From Bacteroidota bacterium (GTDB lineage: Bacteria > Bacteroidota > Bacteroidia > Bacteroidales > F082), in NCBI GenBank assembly GCA_002686705.1, contig NYYH01000004.1, positions 1-21,944 of the forward strand: a stretch of DNA of 21,944 bases, written 5' to 3'. Shown here in pieces: positions 17,006 to 21,944 of this stretch; positions within the stretch are counted from its first letter, which is position 1, and each line of letters starts with the position of its first letter. The translations under genes and the position numbers were made by a program. Below the pieces are notes generated by a model. The model had not been told where the DNA came from and did no database searches. It saw nothing but the letters and a program-made list of their open reading frames with translations.

Positions 17006-18357
17006 AATCTATTTTTGATGCTATTTCTATAAACTTTTCAGTAGTAACTTTTTTGTTCTTTGGAGTAATATTCGCTTTAAAGAGCTTAATAAGTTTTTCA
17101 TCCTGAATATCATTAAAAATCTTTTGTTTTTCTTCTTTATTACTGAGTACCTGGTCAATGATACCTTCAATTTGTGGCGTTATTTCAGTGCCACCACCCA
17201 TTGTCTGAAAATATGCTGCTACTTTTTCTCTAACTTCTTCCTCTTTTACCTGCATATCTTCGGCGTGTTCTTTTAGCAATTCTCCTTCTAATAGTTGCCA
17301 CTTAAAAGTACGAGCATAGTTATCATACTGTGTGTCAACTTGTTCTTGCGTTATCTTACCTTCATTACTTTCGAGTAACCATCTTTTCAGGAACTCATCT
17401 GGAAGGCTAATATCGGCAATTTTAATTAGTTCTTTCACAGTATCTGCTAAAAACTGGCGATCAGTGTCTCGTTGATAATGCTTTACAAGGTCATTTGAAA
17501 GTGCTTCTGTAAATTCTTCTTCACTTGCAATTTCCTGGGCGGGAAAAACTTTTTTATAAAGATCTTCACCAAGTTCAGCTTCATGAATTCTAACAACTTT
17601 TGCAATTTCGAATTTGTAATCGGATTTTAGCTTTTCGTCTCCATCTTCATGACGGTTAATCAATGATGCAACTTTTGACTCATCTTTAATTGCTTTCAAA
17701 GGGTTGAAAATAATTGATTCGCCAGCTTTTTTGCCGATAAACTTGTTTTGGGTTGTTTTGAGTTTGATATCTTCATATTTCAGGAATCCATCATTCTCAA
17801 TACCTCCTTCAATTGTGTTTCCTTCAGAATCCACTTCGATAAACTTACCCTGGAATGCATCACCAGCTTCAGCCACTTCAGGATTCTCATCTTCTCCAAA
17901 TCTCACTTTAACATCACCAATGGCTTTGTCAATTTCAGTGTCAGTAATTTTAATAGTGTAATACGGAACTTTAATCTCTTTTGATAATTTGATACTAAGT
18001 TCCGGTGCAATTCCGATATCAAAATAGAAATCAAAATCTTTTTGCTTTGCAAAATCAATTTTAGTGGTTTTTTCCGCATTAGGAATAGGGTTACCAATTA
18101 TGTTTATTTTATTATCAATAATATAATTGTTAAGACCCTCAGAAAGAGATTTGTTAACCTCGTCTACCATAACACTATTGCCATACATTTTCTTGATCAT
18201 GCCAATTGGTACCATGCCTGGTCTGAAACCGGGCATCTTAGCTTTTTTTTCTGTAATCTGAAAGCTGCTTGTTTACGGCGTCAATATAATCGCTTTCCTG
18301 AAGGTTAATATGAATAATGGCAGTGAGTTCGCCATTGGATTCCTGAGATATATTCAT
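17004..18357 (-). CDS. tig: Trigger factor (ribosome-associated chaperone), frameshifted near the N-terminus
   Basis: The true start is ATG at 18357: MNISQESNGELTAIIHIN and following matches the trigger-factor ribosome-binding domain. That frame runs 39 codons and stops at TAA (18240-18238), directly after an eight-A run (18250-18243). With seven A the sequence would read YRKKAKMPGFRPG, placing the ribosome-contact signature G-F44-R45 exactly where the family has it and giving a 450-residue protein. As written, only the 410-residue frame from ATG 18236 (MPGFRPG) is continuous. That piece keeps the signature loop, the middle PPIase-like region (poorly conserved) and the helical chaperone arms (about full-length residues 260-450), but lacks the first 40 residues. 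ATG 18236 follows the TAA by one base, so reinitiation is possible. The cause could be a read error, slippage on the A run or a real mutation. It is the first gene of tig-clpP-clpX. Confidence 0.9.
18243..18250 (-). other. Eight-A homopolymer at the trigger-factor frameshift
   Basis: The minus strand reads ACAG, eight A, then GCTAAGATGCCC. One A fewer restores a single 450-codon trigger-factor frame. With eight A the upstream frame ends AGA AAA AAA AGC TAA. Runs of this length are prone both to sequencing indels and to RNA polymerase slippage. Confidence 0.85.
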
Positions 18358-18570
18358 TAATTTTTATTGTTAATTCAATTACAAAACTCCATTATGTGTA
18401 AAGCTGATGATGAAAAATAAATAAGTTTAAAGGTATAAAATTAAGGATGATTATTAACAATTGTAAAAATTATAGTCTTGTCGCTTAAAGCAAAAAGCTG
18501 ACACCAGAAATTTTAATCTTAAACGTATAACTTAATACTTTCAACTTAGTAAATTTAAGAACTTATTACT

Positions 18571-18589
18571 TGTGCGGATGAAGGGACTC
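18571..18589 (-). repeat. Orphan copy of the tRNA-Leu 3' end (direct repeat, copy 1)
   Basis: TGTGCGGATGAAGGGACTC is identical to 18669-18687, which covers the acceptor and T-arm 3' strands of the adjacent tRNA-Leu plus two flanking bases. After the 19 bases it departs from the tRNA (CCCGAT instead of GAACCC), so no whole tRNA can be formed. Such a tail copy is what site-specific integration into a tRNA gene, or a decayed tandem tRNA, leaves behind. The remaining 18358-18670 gap is AT-rich and shows no gene. It does contain a CCCGAT (18590-18595) / ATCGGG (18634-18639) pair with an overlong loop. Confidence 0.7.
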
Positions 18590-18668
18590 CCCGATAAAAA
18601 ATTTCTAATTCAATTCTTCTCAAGAACTTTTAAATCGGGATAAACTTCTCGTTACTTAATCCTTACAT

Positions 18669-18687
18669 TGTGCGGATGAAGGGACTC
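18669..18687 (-). repeat. tRNA-Leu 3' end (direct repeat, copy 2)
   Basis: Identical 19-base partner of 18571-18589, 98 bases away in the same orientation. It lies within the intact tRNA-Leu gene except for its first two bases. Confidence 0.7.
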
Positions 18688-18752
18688 GAACCCCCACGTC
18701 TTGCGACACTAGATCCTAAGTCTAGCGCGTCTACCAATTTCGCCACATCCGC
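18671..18752 (-). tRNA. tRNA-Leu (anticodon UAG)
   Basis: Class II tRNA of 82 bases read on the minus strand. The acceptor arms GCGGATG / CATCCGC pair fully, with discriminator A. The D-arm region contains TTGGTAGA. The anticodon stem CTAGA / TCTAG encloses the loop CTTAGGA with anticodon TAG. A long variable arm has stem GTC-GCAA-GAC, and the T loop is TTCGAGT. The CCA end is not encoded. The long variable arm and anticodon make it leucine, decoding CUN codons. A -7 box lies 26 bases upstream. Confidence 0.96.
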
Positions 18753-18778
18753 TTTATTTATACCTTAAAATCGGGGTG

Positions 18779-18786
18779 CAAATATA
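18779..18786 (-). promoter_or_regulatory. Predicted Bacteroidota -7 element for tRNA-Leu
   Basis: The minus strand reads TATATTTGC, an exact TAnnTTTG match with the TTTGC ending often seen at stable-RNA promoters of this phylum. It is 26 bases before the tRNA 5' end. No TTG was found at the -33 distance. Confidence 0.45.
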
Positions 18787-18949
18787 CTGTTTTTTTGATT
18801 TCGGGATTTGATTTTACTATATTTTGCACAATTCGGTTGTTTAACTTACATATATCTGTGTAGCAGGATGTTAATATTTAAAAATCATTCGAAAAGATAG
18901 ACTAACCAACTGGCTGAAGATCCAAAAGATTACGCTTGCTTTTTTCAGT

Positions 18950-20308
18950 CTAATTTTTGCTCATTATGTTATCTGCCAGCATAATAATTTCATCATAAAG
19001 TTTCAGCATCTCAAAGAAATTATCGTTTTTGCCATAAGATAATCTGCTATAATTCCAGCCTGTTTTAATCATTTTGAATGTATTATACCAACACCAGGCA
19101 AAAGACGCTGAAATCGGAAGACTTAGAAAATACACTAGTACAATTCCCCAATCGTTAAAAATTACTAAAACTGCTAAAGACTGAATTATATAGAAAACAG
19201 GAAAAGACAAAAACGATATTACGAATTTAATTGAGCTTTTAAAATGTGGGTCTTTAATACTTTTTGATATTCTTAAAGGTATCCAAAAAGACAGGAAGTT
19301 ATTTATTACTCCATAAATGAACATAGGAAGAGTAGCGATAAGGGTGATAGAACTGCATATCAGATTTAAAATGCTTAATCCTCTTTGATCAACAATCCTG
19401 TTATTAAATCCAAACTTGTCTCTTAACTTAATGAACCTATTCACAGTTTGCTGATGATCTTCAAATCTACCCGGATTTTGCTTTTCGTAATTAGATACAC
19501 GTTCAATCAGCTGCTGGTCAATATAAATTCGATTCTTCTCATCAGTGGTATCTATCCTTAATATCCTGGCCATTCGCGAGCGATAAATATCTCTTAATTC
19601 ATTATACAAATTGTAATTATTTTCACTCTCAATATTTACAATCAGTGGCTTTATATGTTCACTTAACCTTTGCTTAATTTCGTTAATTGCAATAGCAGAA
19701 TTCTCTTTATATAACTCAATATATTCCTTTACTGCAATTGGTTCTCCAAAATTAACTATCAGTGAACTCCTTACATTATGATAATTCTCGTAATCTAGTC
19801 CTACCGGAACAATGTGTACGTCTAGTGAAAAATTATTTACCTCCTCAGCCTGAAAAGCCATGTGGGCAAATCCTTTTTTTAAAGGTCTTAGTCTTCTTAA
19901 ACCAGCATGACTTCCTTCAGGCAGAATAACTATTGCATTGCCAGAGGTCATAATATCAACGGTTTTAAGAATTGTATCTTGATTTTTCTTAACTGTGTTA
20001 AAACCATCCTTAACACGATAAATCGGAAGTATTTTAAGGAAATATAATATATTTGCTATAGCAGGTTTTTTAAAAATATCAGCACGGGCTATAAAAACAA
20101 GTTGCTTTTTAATACTAAAAAGTAATGCAAGTGCATCCATCAGGGCATTTTGATGAATAACAGTAAATATAATAGGTTTGTTAGCTGGAATGTTTTCAGT
20201 CCCTAGAATAGTATAATTTCTATAATAGATTTTGTTATGCCAAAATTTAACCCAGACCTTGAGGATATTATAACCTACCGACTTCTTTTCAATATTATTT
20301 AAACCCAT
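18950..20308 (-). CDS. Membrane glycerolipid acyltransferase (PlsC-like, Sct1/GPAT-type HX5D)
   Basis: Protein of 452 residues. The acyltransferase block is H52-QNALM-D58 followed by FIARADIFKKP (72-82), LPIYRV (94-99) and LPEGSHAG (129-136). H and D are separated by five residues, the form seen in Sct1/Gpt2-like glycerol-3-phosphate acyltransferases, rather than the four of classical PlsC; both the catalytic pair and the EGS phosphate-binding motif are present. Residues about 310-420 contain three or four hydrophobic helices, giving a C-terminal membrane domain. The likely role is acyl transfer to glycerol-3-phosphate or a lysolipid at the inner membrane; the exact acceptor is not determinable. 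The ATG at 20308 shares its A with the TAA of the upstream transporter gene (TAATG), so the two are translationally coupled. Confidence 0.85.
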   Translation of the reverse strand: MGLNNIEKKSVGYNILKVWVKFWHNKIYYRNYTILGTENIPANKPIIFTVIHQNALMDALALLFSIKKQLVFIARADIFKKPAIANILYFLKILPIYRVKDGFNTVKKNQDTILKTVDIMTSGNAIVILPEGSHAGLRRLRPLKKGFAHMAFQAEEVNNFSLDVHIVPVGLDYENYHNVRSSLIVNFGEPIAVKEYIELYKENSAIAINEIKQRLSEHIKPLIVNIESENNYNLYNELRDIYRSRMARILRIDTTDEKNRIYIDQQLIERVSNYEKQNPGRFEDHQQTVNRFIKLRDKFGFNNRIVDQRGLSILNLICSSITLIATLPMFIYGVINNFLSFWIPLRISKSIKDPHFKSSIKFVISFLSFPVFYIIQSLAVLVIFNDWGIVLVYFLSLPISASFAWCWYNTFKMIKTGWNYSRLSYGKNDNFFEMLKLYDEIIMLADNIMSKN

Positions 20309-21282
20309 TAATTTGTAAGAGCTTTAGTTTTTGTTAAACCATACTTGAACTTACTCCAGAACCCTGCCAATAAAAGTCCTGCAAGTATATGCCATATACC
20401 CCACCATGCAGCAATTATTGCCATTCCGCCTAATTCTAGTTCGGGAGGAAATATATTAGGATTAAAAATCAATACCAGTGCAAGTCCCGAATTTTGAATG
20501 CCTGTTTCTATTGCAATGGTCTTTCTGTCAACTATTGGTCTACGGCCAATTAATCCCAGAAAATAGCCACTACCGAAAGCCAATGTATTGTGAATTAGGA
20601 CTATAAGAAAGATATAACCTATAGCAATTTCAAAATATTCAAAGTTTTTAACAATTGCAAGTATTACAAATACTGCAAATAGTATTATGGAAAACATTTT
20701 TAATGGTTTTACAATCTTTGAGGTAAATAAAGCGTACTTAGTATTGATAAATATACCTAATATTAGAGGGATACCAAGAATTATTAATACAGTACGAAAC
20801 ATTTGGTATGCATCAATTTCCAGAGGACGTAGAAGCATATCAGGGTCAGCAGCCTGATAAAAGTTGATAGTTTGTTTGCCCCAGAAAGCAAAATTAATTG
20901 GTGTAAAAAAAATGGCTCCAAGTGTTGCTATTGCAGTAAGGCAAACACTTAATGCCAGATTACCCTTGGCAAGTGATGAGATGAAATTAGATATATTACC
21001 TCCGGGACAAACTGAAACCAGTATCATTCCTAATGCCATTGTGGGAGTTAAATAATCATGCAGTGCTATAGTTAATAAGAATGTTAAGAAAGGCAGCATT
21101 AGAAATTGTGAGAAAATACCAATAAATGCTGATTTAGGGTTAAGTATTAGTTTCTTAAAATGATCAATCTTAATTTCAAGTGCGACACCAAACATTACAA
21201 ATGCAAGTGCGATATTCAAAGCAAGTAGATTACCGCCGCTGAAATTTAACCGAATTTCGTCAAGGGCATTAAGGGTATCCAT
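20308..21282 (-). CDS. Bile acid:sodium symporter (BASS) family transporter
   Basis: Polytopic protein of 324 residues with about nine or ten hydrophobic helices. BASS-family sites are VCPGGNISN (91-99) and the discontinuous-helix motif IETGIQNSGLAL (258-269), whose Glu and Gln fit the sodium-site region. The open frame can be extended to a TTG at 21288, but the ATG at 21282 is the more plausible start. Family members move bile acids, pantothenate, pyruvate and other organic anions with Na+; in a bacterium of this type the substrate is unknown. It overlaps the following acyltransferase by one base and is divergent from parE. The 216-base gap to parE is otherwise described under the parE promoter. 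Confidence 0.88.
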   Translation of the reverse strand: MDTLNALDEIRLNFSGGNLLALNIALAFVMFGVALEIKIDHFKKLILNPKSAFIGIFSQFLMLPFLTFLLTIALHDYLTPTMALGMILVSVCPGGNISNFISSLAKGNLALSVCLTAIATLGAIFFTPINFAFWGKQTINFYQAADPDMLLRPLEIDAYQMFRTVLIILGIPLILGIFINTKYALFTSKIVKPLKMFSIILFAVFVILAIVKNFEYFEIAIGYIFLIVLIHNTLAFGSGYFLGLIGRRPIVDRKTIAIETGIQNSGLALVLIFNPNIFPPELELGGMAIIAAWWGIWHILAGLLLAGFWSKFKYGLTKTKALTN

Positions 21283-21479
21283 TGTCAATCTCTAATACAA
21301 GAATAATTGGCATATATAAGAAAATTATTTTTGTTAGAGCGGTTACATGTTAATAATAAACTAACGAGTACGTAGTTTCTTTGACACTAATCCTCTGAAC
21401 CCCTTGCTATAAGCAGGTTTTCAACAGTTAATTCTTAACAAATATTTATTAATCTTGTAAAAATCATTTGTTAGGTTGC

Positions 21480-21487
21480 TATTTTTG
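21480..21487 (+). promoter_or_regulatory. Predicted Bacteroidota -7 element for parE
   Basis: TATTTTTG (exact TAnnTTTG), 17 bases before the parE ATG. A TTG at 21455-21457 lies 22 bases upstream, slightly longer than usual for the -33 element. A weak hairpin (CTTGCT / AGCAGG, 21403-21417) followed by four T lies further upstream in the same divergent gap, but I give it no function. Confidence 0.45.
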
Positions 21488-21504
21488 TTGCAAAATTAGA
21501 ATAA

Positions 21505-21944
21505 ATGTCCGCTGATTACACAGAAGATAGTATAAGGTCGCTTGATTGGAAAGAACATATTAGGCTAAGGCCAGGTATGTATATAGGAAAACTTGGAGAC
21601 GGTAGTTCCCAGGATGATGGAATATATGTTCTTATAAAGGAGGTAATTGATAATTCAATTGATGAATTTGTAATGGGACATGGTAATACAATTGAAGTTA
21701 TAGTTAACGATAAAACGGTTACTATAAGAGATTACGGACGTGGAATGCCCCTTGGTAAAGTAAACGAATGTGTAAGTAAGATAAATACCGGAGCTAAATA
21801 TGATTCAAAAGTATTTAAAAAGGCCGTTGGATTAAATGGGGTAGGATCTAAAGCAGTAAATGCTCTTTCCTATAATTTTCTTGCACAATCAATACGAGAA
21901 GGAAAAACGAAAATCGTTAATTATGAACGAGGAGCCTTAGTAGA
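21505..21944 (+). CDS. parE: DNA topoisomerase IV subunit B (ParE), N-terminal part (cut by window edge)
   Basis: The first 146 codons plus two bases are present; the gene continues past the right edge. It is a GHKL ATPase domain with RPGMYIG (22-28), the N-box E46-VIDN50-SIDE, the ATP-binding DYGRG (D76-x-G78-x-G80) and the G2 loop [15 protein letters not shown] (108-122). The sequence around [20 protein letters not shown] matches the Bacteroidota type II topoisomerase B subunit annotated as ParE rather than GyrB. That distinction rests on recalled family pattern, because the diagnostic C-terminal parts are not visible. With ParA/ParC it decatenates replicated chromosomes using ATP. Confidence 0.88.
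   Translation, partial: MSADYTEDSIRSLDWKEHIRLRPGMYIGKLGDGSSQDDGIYVLIKEVIDNSIDEFVMGHGNTIEVIVNDKTVTIRDYGRGMPLGKVNECVSKINTGAKYDSKVFKKAVGLNGVGSKAVNALSYNFLAQSIREGKTKIVNYERGALV

Noticed and set aside
18590..18639. Hairpin CCCGAT/ATCGGG downstream of tRNA-Leu as a terminator
   Set aside because: The arms are six bases with a loop of about 38, and no U-rich tail is correctly placed; too weak to call.
21403..21421. CTTGCT-ATA-AGCAGG followed by TTTT as a terminator or attenuator before parE
   Set aside because: Short stem with a G-T pair and a three-base loop, and no plus-strand gene upstream for it to terminate; probably chance.
1..21944. CRISPR arrays, transposases, phage or toxin-antitoxin genes
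   Set aside because: No regularly spaced repeats, terminal inverted repeats, transposase motifs or small toxin pairs were recognised on either strand.

Overview
This is an AT-rich chromosomal segment from a member of the Bacteroidota, probably a free-living or marine Bacteroidales/Marinilabiliales- or Cytophagales-like lineage. The evidence is the gene content: a PorT (type IX secretion) start beside ubiE, a fused CcsB-CcsA cytochrome c synthase, a DUF4294 protein, a stand-alone Smr-domain protein with an N-terminal KOW-like segment, a ParE N-terminus with the Bacteroidota form of the RPGMYIG region, and several copies of the Bacteroidota -7 promoter element TAnnTTTG placed 17-35 bases upstream of start codons. 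No phage, plasmid, IS element, CRISPR or defence locus was found. Most of the window is housekeeping.

Layout. Positions 1-2084 (minus strand) hold a likely operon: rfaE1-type heptose kinase, ubiE/menG and the start of porT. Positions 2312-4083 (plus) hold a secreted TolB-like beta-propeller protein and a prohibitin/SPFH membrane protein. Positions 4103-6418 (minus) hold a lipoprotein serine hydrolase fused to a six-bladed beta-propeller, interrupted by one in-frame TAG. Positions 6601-7806 (minus) hold a Cys/Met-metabolism PLP enzyme. Positions 7967-14196 (plus) hold a polytopic GT-C-like membrane protein, an Smr protein and CcsBA. Positions 14253-18357 (minus) hold a DUF4294 protein followed, reading upstream, by clpX, clpP and tig, the conserved protein-quality-control cluster. 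Positions 18571-18786 hold a tRNA-Leu(UAG) gene, its promoter and a duplicated copy of its 3' end. Positions 18950-21282 (minus) hold an acyltransferase and a BASS-family transporter overlapping by one base. The window ends inside parE (21505 onward, plus).

How the genes work together. UbiE (menaquinone) and CcsBA (cytochrome c maturation) both serve the anaerobic or microaerobic respiratory chain. RfaE1 and PorT both serve the cell envelope (heptose for surface glycans, protein secretion). Tig, ClpP and ClpX cover folding and degradation of new proteins. The DUF4294, prohibitin, GT-C-like and acyltransferase genes are envelope or membrane functions without a precise role.

The most notable observations are two gene disruptions and one repeat. 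Trigger factor is broken by one extra A in an eight-A run just before its ribosome-binding signature, and the upstream frame ends in TAA one base before an ATG in the downstream frame. The serine hydrolase carries a lone in-frame amber codon although all its catalytic motifs are intact. The 19-base 3' end of tRNA-Leu is repeated 98 bases away, like an att-site scar or a decayed tRNA copy. Either disruption could be a sequencing error, which raw reads would settle. No convincing new multi-gene system was seen.
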